Below, piece by piece: positions 41,502-50,345 of a stretch of 64,000 nt of DNA. How positions within the stretch are numbered: position 1 is the stretch's first letter; each line of letters starts with the position of its first letter. The stretch is from Kibdelosporangium sp040675465 (GTDB lineage Bacteria > Actinomycetota > Actinomycetes > Mycobacteriales > Pseudonocardiaceae): positions 186,001 to 250,000 of the forward strand of contig NZ_JBFAPA010000002.1 in assembly GCF_040675465.1 (NCBI RefSeq). The letters run 5' to 3'. The notes under the pieces are model-generated. The model saw only the letters and a list, made by a program, of their open reading frames with translations. It had not been told where the DNA came from and made no database searches. The position numbers and the translations under genes were made by a program.

Positions 41502-42590
41502 GTGGTAAAGGTCAGCAAGGCCGAGGCGTTCGTCGTCAACCTGGCCGTCGAACAGGTTCGCACGGACGCGGTCCAGGCGTTCCTGTCGCAGGAAACGGTG
41601 TTCGTGGAGGTGACCACGGACGACGGGGCCACCGGGCTCGGGTACTCGTACACCATCGGGACCGGCGGCTCGGCCGTCCTGGCGCTGCTGCGCGATCACC
41701 TGCTGCCCCGGCTGGTCGGGCAGGACGCGCGGCGGATCGAGGGGATCTGGCTGGACCTGATGGCCTCGACGCGGGCCACCACGGTCGGCGCGATCACGTC
41801 CCTCGCGCTGGCCGCCGTGGACACCGCCTTGTGGGATCTGCGTTGTGTGCGCGCTGGTGAGCCGCTCTGGCGGGTCGCCGGCGGGTTCCAGCCCTCGGTC
41901 CCGTTGTACGACACCGAGGGCGGCTGGCTGCATCTGTCCATAGCGGACCTGGTCAAGGGCGCGCGTGCGGCCCAGGACGCGGGCTGGGGCGGGATCAAGG
42001 TCAAGGTCGGGAAATCTTCGGCGTACGAGGACTACGAGCGGTTGTCCGCGGTGCGTTCGGTGGTGGGGCCGCACTTCGACCTGATGGTGGACGCCAACCA
42101 GTCGATGACGTTCGCCGAGGCGCTGCGCCGGGTCGAGGCATACGCTCCGATCGGGCTGTTCTGGCTGGAGGAACCGATGCCGGCGGACGATGTGCGCGGC
42201 CACGCCCGGCTGGCCCGCGCCACGTCCATCCCGATCGCGGTGGGCGAGTCGATGTACTCGGTCGCCCAGTTCCGCAACTACCTGGAACAGGGCGCGGCTT
42301 CAGTGGTGCAGGTGGATGTCGCCCGGGTCGGCGGGATCACGCCGTGGCTCAAGGTCGCGCACCTGGCCGAAGCGTTCAATGTGGACGTTTGCCCGCACTT
42401 CCTGATGGAGCTGCACGTCAGCCTGGTCGCGGCCATTCCCAACGGCCGCTACGTCGAACACATCCCGCAGCTGCGCGCGATCACCACCGCGGAGATGGAC
42501 ATCGCCGGCGGCCGCGCCATCGCCCCGGAAACGCCGGGCCTCGGCATCGCCTGGGACCGGGACGCCCTGGACAACCGGAGAATCGCGTGA
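41502..42590 (+). CDS. Enolase-superfamily (mandelate racemase/muconate lactonizing) sugar-acid dehydratase-like enzyme, 362 aa
   Basis: The TIM-barrel active site is complete: KxK in GIKVKVGK (general base), metal ligands Asp in LMVDANQ, Glu in WLEEPMP and Glu in VGESMY, and the C-terminal His in CPHFLMELH. A capping domain occupies the first 120 residues. Together with a sugar importer and an aldehyde oxidoreductase this suggests dehydration of an aldonate to a 2-keto-3-deoxy acid; L-fuconate, galactonate or galactarate are candidates (inference). GTG start at 41502 with AAGGGG eight bases upstream. Overlaps the permease gene by GTGA. Confidence 0.9.
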   Translation: MVKVSKAEAFVVNLAVEQVRTDAVQAFLSQETVFVEVTTDDGATGLGYSYTIGTGGSAVLALLRDHLLPRLVGQDARRIEGIWLDLMASTRATTVGAITSLALAAVDTALWDLRCVRAGEPLWRVAGGFQPSVPLYDTEGGWLHLSIADLVKGARAAQDAGWGGIKVKVGKSSAYEDYERLSAVRSVVGPHFDLMVDANQSMTFAEALRRVEAYAPIGLFWLEEPMPADDVRGHARLARATSIPIAVGESMYSVAQFRNYLEQGAASVVQVDVARVGGITPWLKVAHLAEAFNVDVCPHFLMELHVSLVAAIPNGRYVEHIPQLRAITTAEMDIAGGRAIAPETPGLGIAWDRDALDNRRIA

Positions 42591-43654
42591 AGACCGAGAC
42601 TCCCGAGGTCGAGGCCGCGCCGGCTCCGGTCCGGCGCTCCGTCAGCCGGGTCACGACCATCCTGGCCGATCAGCGGACCGGACTGGTGCTGCTGATCGTC
42701 GCTCTGGTGATCGTGTTCGGGTCTTTGCGGCCGACGTTCTTCGACGAGCAGTTCGTGGTCTTCCCGTTGCTGCGGGATATCGCGACGCTGACAGTGGTCG
42801 GGCTCGCGCAGCTGGCGGTGTTGTCGATCGGGCACCTCAACATCGCCGTCGGGCGGATGGCCGCGTTCGGCGCGATGTTCACCGGGATGTCCTATGACCT
42901 CTGGCATTTCCCGTTGTATGCCGGGCTTGTCGTGGGAGTCGTCGCGGGTGCGGCGATCGGGGCCTTGACCGGGTTGATCATCACGGCATCGGGCGTGAAC
43001 TCGTTCGTGGTGACCCTGGCGATGGACTTCGCGTTGCTGGGGTTGGTGTCCCTTGTGTACTCGGAGCTGACCGAGGCCGCGGCGTTCACGACGAAACCGC
43101 CTGGGATGCAGGAACTCCGGCAGTACTCGTTGGCGGACCTCTGTGTGGGGCCGGTGTGCGGGTCTTCGGCGATCCCGCAGCTGGCGATTTTCGCTGTGCT
43201 GGCGATGATCCTGGTCGGGTACCTGTTCTCGCGGGCCCGGACCGGCCGGGAAATGCTGATGGTGGGCTCGAACCCGGTCGCCGCCGAACTGTCCGGGATC
43301 GCGGTGAACCGCCGGATCGTTGGCGCGCATGCGCTTTCCGGTGCGCTGGCGGCTCTGGCCGGGTTCATGCTCGCGGTCACCGGTGGGTCGTTCACCGCGG
43401 GGATCGGCGGGGAGCTCATGCTGCCGTCGTTCCTGGGACCCGTGCTGGGCGGAACTTTGCTGACCGGCGGGTTTGTTTCGGTTCTGGGAACGTTGCTTGG
43501 CACGTCGCTGACTCAGGTTGTCCGGCAGGGTTTGACGATGCTCGGCGCGAGCGTGCAGAGCCTGTCGATCTGGCTGGGCGCGATCCTGCTCGCCGCGTTG
43601 TCCGTGGACCGGGTCCGGCAGGTCTTCACCGAGCGGAGGGCAATGAGCCGATGA
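42587..43654 (+). CDS. RbsC-like sugar ABC transporter permease, 355 aa
   Basis: A basic, Pro-rich N-terminal tail of about 30 residues precedes eight to ten membrane segments. Family signatures include LSIGHLNIAVGRMAAFGAMF, TGLIITASGVNSFVVTLAM, GREMLMVGSNPVAAELSGI (EAA-like coupling loop) and PSFLGPVLGGTLLTGG. GTGA overlap with the dehydratase gene and ATGA overlap with the second permease. Forms a heterodimeric channel with the next gene's product. Confidence 0.92.
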   Translation: MKTETPEVEAAPAPVRRSVSRVTTILADQRTGLVLLIVALVIVFGSLRPTFFDEQFVVFPLLRDIATLTVVGLAQLAVLSIGHLNIAVGRMAAFGAMFTGMSYDLWHFPLYAGLVVGVVAGAAIGALTGLIITASGVNSFVVTLAMDFALLGLVSLVYSELTEAAAFTTKPPGMQELRQYSLADLCVGPVCGSSAIPQLAIFAVLAMILVGYLFSRARTGREMLMVGSNPVAAELSGIAVNRRIVGAHALSGALAALAGFMLAVTGGSFTAGIGGELMLPSFLGPVLGGTLLTGGFVSVLGTLLGTSLTQVVRQGLTMLGASVQSLSIWLGAILLAALSVDRVRQVFTERRAMSR

Positions 43655-44586
43655 AGACGCTCAAGACCACCGAGGTCACCCTGCTGGCCCTCTCGCTCGC
43701 CGGGTTCATCGCGCTGGCGATCGCCTCGAAGGGGTCGCTGCTCAGTGGATCGGCGATCGAGACGCTGTTCGCTTATGTGGCCGTCCCTGTCCTCATTGGA
43801 CTCGCTCAGCTGGTCGCGTTGTCCGTGGGGCAGATGAACCTGTCGGTCGGCGCGCTGGGCGGGTTCGTGGCCGTGGCGGGTGCGATCGTCATGGCGGACA
43901 ACGGTGTTCCCGCCTGGCTGGCCGTGGTGGGTGCGCTCGTGCTGGGTGCGGCCGTTGGGGCGGTCAATGGGTTCCTGGTCGTGCTGACCAGGATCAACGG
44001 GTTCATCGTGACCCTGGCGACGATGACCATCCTTACCGGACTCCAGTATCAGCTCGTTGGTACATCAACGATCTCGAACTACTCGCCGGGCCTGCGTGAG
44101 GTCGGTCAGGCCGGCATCCTGCACATCCCAGTGGTGTTCATCATCGCTTTGGTGGTCGCGGGCGCGCTGGCGGTGTTCATGCGGCGCGCGATCTGGGGCA
44201 GGCAGTTGCTGGCCAGTGGCGGGAATCCCTTGGCGGCCAGGCTGTCCGGCATCTCCAACGACCGGTCGATCGTGCTCGCGCACTGCCTGTCCGGGTTGCT
44301 GATCGGCGTCGCCGCGGTGGTGACGCTGATGTCCGCGCCGGGTGTGAACCAAAGCATTGGCGGCGACTGGCTGCTGGCCAGCTTCGCGGCGCCGATCATC
44401 GGTGGCGTGGCGCTGGCCGGCGGGGCTGTCTCAGTATCCGGGACAGTGCTGGCCGCGTTCATCGTCCGGCTGGTGGACGTCGCCCGCGCCCAGTTCTCGC
44501 TGAACCCCAGCTGGGTCAACTTCGTGGTCGGGGCGGTCGTGCTGGGCACGGTCGTGCTGACCCACCGCCGCCACGGGGCTGCCTGA
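43651..44586 (+). CDS. RbsC-like sugar ABC transporter permease, second subunit, 311 aa
   Basis: Same family as the preceding permease but without the N-terminal tail: LSVGQMNLSVGALGGFVAVA, LTRINGFIVTLATMTILTGL, GRQLLASGGNPLAARLSGIS and APIIGGVALAGGAVSVSG. Ribose-type importers usually use one permease as homodimer; two distinct subunits here imply a heterodimer. ATGA overlap upstream; shares one base with the ATPase start. Confidence 0.92.
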   Translation: MKTLKTTEVTLLALSLAGFIALAIASKGSLLSGSAIETLFAYVAVPVLIGLAQLVALSVGQMNLSVGALGGFVAVAGAIVMADNGVPAWLAVVGALVLGAAVGAVNGFLVVLTRINGFIVTLATMTILTGLQYQLVGTSTISNYSPGLREVGQAGILHIPVVFIIALVVAGALAVFMRRAIWGRQLLASGGNPLAARLSGISNDRSIVLAHCLSGLLIGVAAVVTLMSAPGVNQSIGGDWLLASFAAPIIGGVALAGGAVSVSGTVLAAFIVRLVDVARAQFSLNPSWVNFVVGAVVLGTVVLTHRRHGAA

Positions 44587-46082
44587 TGTTGATCGCGGAG
44601 AACCTGGTGAAGGTGTTCCCTGGCGTGCGCGCGCTGGACGGTGCGTCGCTCCGGATCGCGCCGGGGTCGGTGCACGCGCTGCTTGGGGAGAACGGTGCGG
44701 GGAAGTCCACCCTCATCAAGGTCCTCACCGGAGTGCACAAACCGGACAGTGGCACGCTCAGCATCGACGGCCGGCCGGTGACGTTGGACTCGCCGCACGC
44801 GGCGGTGCGGGCCGGAGTCGGCGTGGTGCACCAGGAACGCAACCTGGTGCCCGAGTTCTCAGTGGGTGAGAACATCGTGTTGCGGCAGCTGCCGGCCAAA
44901 GGCGGGCTGCTCGACCGCGCGGCCGTCCGGGCCGAGGCGCGCCGATGCCTTGACCTGCTGGAACTTGACCTCGACCCGGACCGGAAAGTCCGTGGCCTGC
45001 CCGTTTCCCAGCTCCAGTTGATCGAAGTGGCGAAGGCGCTGTCGATGGACAGCGGGGTGCTGCTGTTGGACGAGCCGACAACAGCGAGCACGCCGAGTGA
45101 GGTCGAGCGGTTGTTCGACGTGATCCGGCGGCTGCGTGACAGCGGCACCGCGATCCTGTTCGTCAGCCACAAACTCGAGGAGGTCTACGCCTTGTGCGAC
45201 ACCGTGACGGTATTGCGTGACGGTGTGTCCGTGCTCGAGTCGGTGCCGTTGGCGGAGCTGGACCGGACGGACCTGATCAGCGCGATGGTCGGCCGCGCGC
45301 ACGAGGCGGTCTCGCTGCCGGACCGCCCGGCGGCTGAGCCGGAACCGGTTCTCCAGCTCGACGGTGTGAGCACCGCCATGGGGCACAAGGACATCTCGCT
45401 GTCCCTGCACCGCGGCGAGGTGCTCGGCCTGTATGGGCTGGTCGGCGCGGGTCGCAGCGAACTGGCCAAGGCGCTGCTCGGCTTTTCCAAGATCACTGCG
45501 GGTGATCTTCGCGTGCGTGCTGAGTCCGTCCGGATTCCGACTGTGCGCGAAGCATTGCAGCGCCACCGGATCGGTTACGTCCCGGAGGACCGCAAGGAGG
45601 AAGGTCTTTTCCTCGACCAGCCGGTGGCGAGAAACATCGCGGTGACGGTGTGGAACCGGATCCAGCGCAAGATCGGCGGAGTGCCCGCGAAGCGTGAACG
45701 CGCTCTCGCGGCCGATCACGTGCAACGACTCGGGATCCGGTTGTCCAGTACTGGCCAGCTTGCCGGGCAGCTCTCCGGCGGAAACCAGCAGAAGGTTAGT
45801 CTCGCGAAATGGCTCGCCGCCGACACCGAGATCCTCATCATCGACGAGCCGACGGTGGGGATCGACGTGCGGACCAAGGCGGCCTTTCACGAACTGATCT
45901 GGCAGCTGGCCGCGGACGGGCACGCGGTGCTGCTGATCACCAGCGACCTTGTGGAGATGGTGACCTTGGCCGACCGGATCATTGTGATGCGCGCCTTCGG
46001 AGTTTGTGGTGAGGTGGTCAACACCCACTCCTACGAACCGATGAGCCGAGAGGTTATGGGACTCATTCACGCAGACGCATGA
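44586..46082 (+). CDS. RbsA-like duplicated ABC ATP-binding protein, 498 aa
   Basis: Two tandem ABC domains. The first has Walker A GENGAGKST, a degenerate signature LPVSQLQLIEVAKAL and Walker B VLLLDEPTTASTP. The second has a modified P-loop GLVGAGRSE, as is typical of RbsA, signature LSGGNQQKVSLAKWL and Walker B ILIIDEPTVGID. It energises the two permeases upstream. Shares its first base with the permease stop and overlaps the AOR gene by ATGA. Confidence 0.93.
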   Translation: MLIAENLVKVFPGVRALDGASLRIAPGSVHALLGENGAGKSTLIKVLTGVHKPDSGTLSIDGRPVTLDSPHAAVRAGVGVVHQERNLVPEFSVGENIVLRQLPAKGGLLDRAAVRAEARRCLDLLELDLDPDRKVRGLPVSQLQLIEVAKALSMDSGVLLLDEPTTASTPSEVERLFDVIRRLRDSGTAILFVSHKLEEVYALCDTVTVLRDGVSVLESVPLAELDRTDLISAMVGRAHEAVSLPDRPAAEPEPVLQLDGVSTAMGHKDISLSLHRGEVLGLYGLVGAGRSELAKALLGFSKITAGDLRVRAESVRIPTVREALQRHRIGYVPEDRKEEGLFLDQPVARNIAVTVWNRIQRKIGGVPAKRERALAADHVQRLGIRLSSTGQLAGQLSGGNQQKVSLAKWLAADTEILIIDEPTVGIDVRTKAAFHELIWQLAADGHAVLLITSDLVEMVTLADRIIVMRAFGVCGEVVNTHSYEPMSREVMGLIHADA

Positions 46083-47761
46083 GAAATGGCCTGCTCCGGA
46101 TCGACCTGACCACCGGGGAGTCCCGCACCACCCCGATGGCGTCGCCGCTGGATGTACTGCTGGAGACCCGCCCCAGAACGCCGGTCTACCACGTCGATCA
46201 GCCGATCGTGTTCGGCACCGGCCGCCGTGCGCTGGCCATGACCCGGTTCACGCTGACCGCCAAGTCGCCGCTCTCGGGCGGGGTGGCGGAGTCCAGAGTG
46301 GAAGGTCCGTTCGGTCCGGCACTGGGCGACACCGGTTACGGCGGCATCGTGCTGACCGGCCGCTCGGCCGCCCCGTGCTACGTGGTGATCCAGGACGGTG
46401 AGCCCCGGATCCTCGACGCGAGCGACCTCTGGGGCCTGGACACCTACGAGACGACCGACCGCCTGGTGGACCGGCACGGCGATGACATCCACGTGGCCAC
46501 CATCGGGCCGGCGGGCGAGAACATGGTCCGGTTCGCCAGCCTCATCACCGACCGAGGCTACGCCGCCGCGAGAATGGGCGCGGTGTTCGGCGCCAAGCGG
46601 TGCAAGGCGGTCGTCGTCATCGGCGGCACGGCGCCCGACATCGCCGACCCCGTCGCGCTCGCGCGGGTGACGAAGGACTACACCGCCCGGATCCCGCTGA
46701 ACCCCTTGACCCGCACCGAGTACGAGCCGCCCGGGTTCGGAGCGTGGCCGGCTGCCGGGCTTGAGGGGTATCTGGGTGTGCGTAACTACAGTACGGCGCA
46801 GGTGCGGTTCAGCTTCGGGCCTTCGGACTTCAATACCCACCTGACCCAACTGGCGGACGGGTGTCCGGGATGTCCGCAGGACTGTATGAAGTCCTTTGAC
46901 GGCAGCCCTTTGCATCAACAGGCGGTGGCGGCTTTCGCTTCCAACCTCGGGATCGACGACCTTCCGACGGTGCTGGACTTGAACACCCGGTGTCTGCGGT
47001 GGGGTGTTGATCCGGTCTCGTTGTCGGGAGTGCTCGCGTTTGTGTGCGAGATGCCTCGGGGGCCTCGGTTCGGGGACGTCGGGGCGTTGACCCGGCTGGC
47101 TGAGGATGTCGTCTGGCGGTCGGGGAATGGGGTCGTGCTCTCGGACGGGGTGGCTCGAGCGGCCAAGACCCTTGGGCGGCACACGGTTCCCTACGCCATG
47201 CACTGCAAGGGGATCGAGATGTGCATGTTCGATCCCCGGGGGAACCAGGGGCTGGCGCTTTCCTACGCTGTGCATCCACTGGGGCCGCGGTATGACGGGG
47301 TGGAGCATGACATCGACTTCGATCCCGTGTGGGGGGAGGAGTTGTTCATCGCCAACGCCGGGCTGCCCGCTGGGATCCCGATGGCGGAGCTGACTCCGTC
47401 CAAAGTGGAGCTTGTTGCTTCGCTGATGGAGTTGTGGAGTGGGTACGATGCTATGGGCGTCTGTATTTTCGCGGCTCCTCCGACGCGGAATTTGACCGAG
47501 GCTTCCGCCGCGGAGCTTGTCGGGGCGGTGACCGGGGTTGCCGCCACTCCCGCTTCGGTTCGGGCCGCTGGGCGGGCTCGCTTGCAGGCGATGCGCCGGT
47601 ACAACCTCCGGGAGGGTCTGTCGTCGGCTGATGACACCCTTCCGGATCGGTTTTTCACGCTGCCTGTTGATGGTGGGCGGTTGGCTGGGGCCATTTTGGA
47701 CCGGCCTTCTTTTGAGGGGGCTGTTGTTCGGCTACGGGAGCTTTTGGGGTGGGCTCACTAG
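46079..47761 (+). CDS. Aldehyde:ferredoxin oxidoreductase family (tungsten-pterin) enzyme, 560 aa
   Basis: AOR-family enzyme: the N-terminal domain starts NGLLRIDLTTGES and contains GYGGIVLTGRS and ARMGAVFGAKRCKAV (pterin binding); the 4Fe-4S ligands are CPGCPQDC (CxxCxxxC) plus a distal Cys in YDAMGVCIF, the same spacing pattern as Pyrococcus AOR. Members oxidise aldehydes to acids with ferredoxin, using a tungsten bis-pterin cofactor. It is the last gene of a sugar import operon (ATGA overlap), so a sugar-derived aldehyde is the likely substrate (inference). Somewhat short (about 600 is usual). AOR enzymes are best known from anaerobes. Confidence 0.9.
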   Translation: MRNGLLRIDLTTGESRTTPMASPLDVLLETRPRTPVYHVDQPIVFGTGRRALAMTRFTLTAKSPLSGGVAESRVEGPFGPALGDTGYGGIVLTGRSAAPCYVVIQDGEPRILDASDLWGLDTYETTDRLVDRHGDDIHVATIGPAGENMVRFASLITDRGYAAARMGAVFGAKRCKAVVVIGGTAPDIADPVALARVTKDYTARIPLNPLTRTEYEPPGFGAWPAAGLEGYLGVRNYSTAQVRFSFGPSDFNTHLTQLADGCPGCPQDCMKSFDGSPLHQQAVAAFASNLGIDDLPTVLDLNTRCLRWGVDPVSLSGVLAFVCEMPRGPRFGDVGALTRLAEDVVWRSGNGVVLSDGVARAAKTLGRHTVPYAMHCKGIEMCMFDPRGNQGLALSYAVHPLGPRYDGVEHDIDFDPVWGEELFIANAGLPAGIPMAELTPSKVELVASLMELWSGYDAMGVCIFAAPPTRNLTEASAAELVGAVTGVAATPASVRAAGRARLQAMRRYNLREGLSSADDTLPDRFFTLPVDGGRLAGAILDRPSFEGAVVRLRELLGWAH

Positions 47762-47931
47762 GTCTTGCCGCTGCTTCTTGACGGTTGTGCTTCTAGGTGG
47801 GGTCTGTCCTCGTCGGGCGGCTGACATCCAGCTGGGTGAAAGAGCGCTCGCCGCGCGGCAGCGCCACCCAGAGGGGGTTCAGGGCACGAAGGCGGGGTCT
47901 GGTGTGCTTGCGCGCTTTGCCCGTGGGACAA

Positions 47932-47958
47932 GGGGGTCACCAATTCCGGTGAAGCCCC
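47932..47958. terminator. Weak hairpin in the gap after the AOR gene
   Basis: GGGGTCACC-aattcc-GGTGAAGCCCC can form an imperfect stem (five perfect inner pairs, bulge, four G-C pairs). It lies in the 243-base gap between the AOR and DUF222-HNH genes. No T-run follows. Nothing else is recognised in this gap apart from a possible -10 (TAGTGT) just before 48005. Confidence 0.35.
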
Positions 47959-48004
47959 ATCAAATCCCGGGATCTTCCGCCTTGGTGCGGGTAGTGTTGA
48001 TGCT

Positions 48005-49240
48005 ATGCAAGGCAGTGGAAACCATTGGGGTAAAACAAAAGAAGAGATGGTTGCTGCCCTGCAGGATGTCGAGGCGCAGGGTCGGCGGATCGAGTACACC
48101 GGGCTGGAGTTGGTGGCCCACCTGAACAACCAGGGCCTCGCCACCGAACTCGGCTACTCCAACCCCGCCGCGCTGCTCGTGCACGCGTTGCGGATCTCGC
48201 CCAAGGAAGCCAAACGCCGCCTGGCACAGGCGGAAGAGCTGTTCCCGAGCATCACCCCTACCGGGTCGGTGATCGAGCCTGCCCTACCCGCGACTGCCTC
48301 TGCCTTGGCCGCCGGAGACATTGGCTCCGAAGCTGTGGACGTCATCCGCAAGACCCTCAAGGACTTGCCGGATCTGGAGCCCGAGAAGCTGGCGCTGGCG
48401 GAGTCCACGATGGTCGCTCAGGCCGCCGAGGATGATCCGAATGCGTTGGCCCGGTTCGGTACTAGGGTGCGCAACATCGTGGACCCGGACGGTCCGCCTC
48501 CGCCCGATCCGGAACCCAAGCAGCCCGACCGGATACTGCACATCCGCGCCCGTCGGGATGGCGGCCTTGACTTCCGCGGCCATCTGCCCGCCGAGGACGC
48601 CCATCTGCTGCACCCGGTGATCAAGAAGGGTGAGCAGCGTCCCACCGACCGTGCCGACGACCGCTGCCAGGCCGAGCGCACGGCCGATGCCTTCGTGGAA
48701 ACCCTGCGCATGGCCGCCCAGTGCCCGTCTCAGCCGACGAAGAATGGCCTGCGCACGCCGGTCGCCATCACGATCTCCTATGACGATCTGCTCAAAGATC
48801 TCGACGACCGCATCCTTGTCGGTCCGGACACTTACCTGACCGCGAGGGAGGCCCGGCGGATCGCGTGCGACAGCCACCTGTTCCCTGCAGTCCTCGGCAG
48901 CAAGTCCGAACCCCTCGACATCGGCGTCAGCTCCTACACCGTTCCCGCTCACATCCGCCGGGCACTGATCCTCCGGGATGGTGGCTGCGCCTTCCCGAGC
49001 TGCGGCGCACCGGCCAGCGCCTGCGACGCCCACCACATCATCCACTGGCGCAACCACGGCCCAACCAAAGTGGACAATCTCGTACTTCTCTGCCCCCACC
49101 ATCATCGGTTGGTGCATCGCAGTGACTGGACCATCCAGATGGTCGATCGCATCCCGCGGTTCATTCCGCCTGCGTACATCGACCCGCACCGCCGTCCGCG
49201 AACCAACTCTGCCCGAAGATCCATACCTACCGCCGCCTGA
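48005..49240 (+). CDS. DUF222 / HNH endonuclease domain protein, 411 aa
   Basis: The N-terminal two thirds is a DUF222 (13E12-repeat type) domain: RRLAQAEELFP, SALAAGDIGSEAVDVI, LDFRGHLPAEDAHLL. The C-terminal HNH nuclease has the zinc-knuckle-like CAFPSCGAP and the active site CDAHHIIHWRNHGPTKVDN followed by LLCPHHHRLVH. These proteins are abundant, often multicopy, in actinobacteria and resemble the mycobacterial REP13E12 family; their biological role is uncertain. It has its own gap on both sides and no evident link to its neighbours. Confidence 0.9.
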   Translation: MQGSGNHWGKTKEEMVAALQDVEAQGRRIEYTGLELVAHLNNQGLATELGYSNPAALLVHALRISPKEAKRRLAQAEELFPSITPTGSVIEPALPATASALAAGDIGSEAVDVIRKTLKDLPDLEPEKLALAESTMVAQAAEDDPNALARFGTRVRNIVDPDGPPPPDPEPKQPDRILHIRARRDGGLDFRGHLPAEDAHLLHPVIKKGEQRPTDRADDRCQAERTADAFVETLRMAAQCPSQPTKNGLRTPVAITISYDDLLKDLDDRILVGPDTYLTAREARRIACDSHLFPAVLGSKSEPLDIGVSSYTVPAHIRRALILRDGGCAFPSCGAPASACDAHHIIHWRNHGPTKVDNLVLLCPHHHRLVHRSDWTIQMVDRIPRFIPPAYIDPHRRPRTNSARRSIPTAA

Positions 49241-49266
49241 CCCCAGGGACCTCGCCATTCCTGGGG
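49241..49266 (+). terminator. Hairpin terminator after the HNH gene
   Basis: CCCCAGG-12 bases-CCTGGGG is a perfect 7-base stem starting immediately after the stop codon. The rest of the 247-base gap to the GntR gene holds no recognisable feature. Confidence 0.6.
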
Positions 49267-49487
49267 CTCAAGGGGTGCCCGTAGTAGGCACGGAGCGCGG
49301 TTCGGTTTTACATGGGTGGCGGCGGCCTTGAACTTGCCAGTGCGGCAGGTCCAGAGCCAGCAGGTGATCGAGCGTGGACCTTAAGCAGAAGCCCAAAGAG
49401 CCCGCGCTGAACCCTCGCCATCCCCGAGCGAACCCTAGGCCCGACCTGAACCGACCCCGTCCCCGCGCTCACTCGTCTGGCAGGGAC

Positions 49488-50180
49488 TTACTCCTGGCCG
49501 TAGACCTTCACCAGGCGGTCCCGGGACGACTCCAGGTGCCGCCGCATCGCCGCGCGAGCCTCATCAGCCTTGCCTTGGAGGATCGCGTTCACGATGTCCT
49601 CGTGTTCGCGCATCGTTTCCTCCGCTATGCCTACTTTGAAGTACAGGCGGTAGCTGTGGGTGTGGGCGTGGAGGCGGGTGAGGGCGTCGGAGATGAGGGG
49701 GTTGCGGGAGGCTTCGGCTATCAACCTGTGGAGGAGGGCGTCTTGGGTGGCGAAGTCGCGGTAGGCCTGGTACTTGTCGCCGGCGGGGTGGGCGGACATG
49801 TCTTTGATGAGGGTTGTCAGTTCGGTCTGTTGGGCCGTGGTGCTGTGCTTGGCGGCTAGTTCGGCTGCGGCCGGTTCCAGGAGCAGGCGCATCTCGTAGA
49901 GGTTGTCGAGGCTGACCTGGTCCATCAGCGGCGCGACGATGTAGCCCGCGTGGGGTCGCTTTGCCACCAGGCCGTCGGACTCCAGTTTGGTCATCGCCTC
50001 CCGTACGGGGGTGGGGGACACCTGGAGCTCGCGGGCAATGCCGTCGATCGACAGCCGCGCGCCGGGGGCGAGGTCGTGGTCCATCAACATGCCCTTGATG
50101 GCCTCGTACACCGTGTCACGCAGCATGGTTCGCGGCGGCGGAGTCATCCGCGGCACGGGCACCGAGGAGTTCTGCCCCAC
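49488..50180 (-). CDS. GntR family (FCD subgroup) transcriptional regulator, 230 aa
   Basis: N-terminal winged helix (LRDTVYEAIKGMLMDHDLAP, then RELQVSPTPVREAMTKLESD, GLVAKRPHAGYIV) and an all-helical FCD effector domain with the expected metal-ligand Asp and His residues (FATQDALLHRL, HAHTHSYRL, REHEDIVNAI). FCD regulators commonly respond to sugar acids. GTG start at 50180; an ATG at 50147 is an alternative. It is divergent from the large secreted enzyme gene, and the gap holds a TATC motif shared with two other carbohydrate loci in this window, so it is the best candidate for their common regulator. Confidence 0.92.
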   Translation of the reverse strand: MGQNSSVPVPRMTPPPRTMLRDTVYEAIKGMLMDHDLAPGARLSIDGIARELQVSPTPVREAMTKLESDGLVAKRPHAGYIVAPLMDQVSLDNLYEMRLLLEPAAAELAAKHSTTAQQTELTTLIKDMSAHPAGDKYQAYRDFATQDALLHRLIAEASRNPLISDALTRLHAHTHSYRLYFKVGIAEETMREHEDIVNAILQGKADEARAAMRRHLESSRDRLVKVYGQE

Positions 50181-50290
50181 TTCGGATCATCCCCCTTCAG
50201 CCGGTCGCTACCTCGTGAATCTTAGGGCCGCGTGGCGACAATCAGCCGTTGACGCGGTCCGCCCCGCAGGGTAAGAAGATTCAGGTTTCG

Positions 50291-50306
50291 TATCTGATAT
50301 CTGATC
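50291..50306. promoter_or_regulatory. TATC-motif operator upstream of the large secreted enzyme gene
   Basis: TATCTGATATCTGATC lies 39 bases before the ATG at 50346 and 110 bases from the divergent GntR start. Seventeen bases (50289-50305) are identical to 23271-23287. Tandem ATCTGAT repeats make up the core. Confidence 0.65.
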
Positions 50307-50345
50307 CTAGCTCATTTCCCGCCTGGTCACAGGGAGGAATCGACG

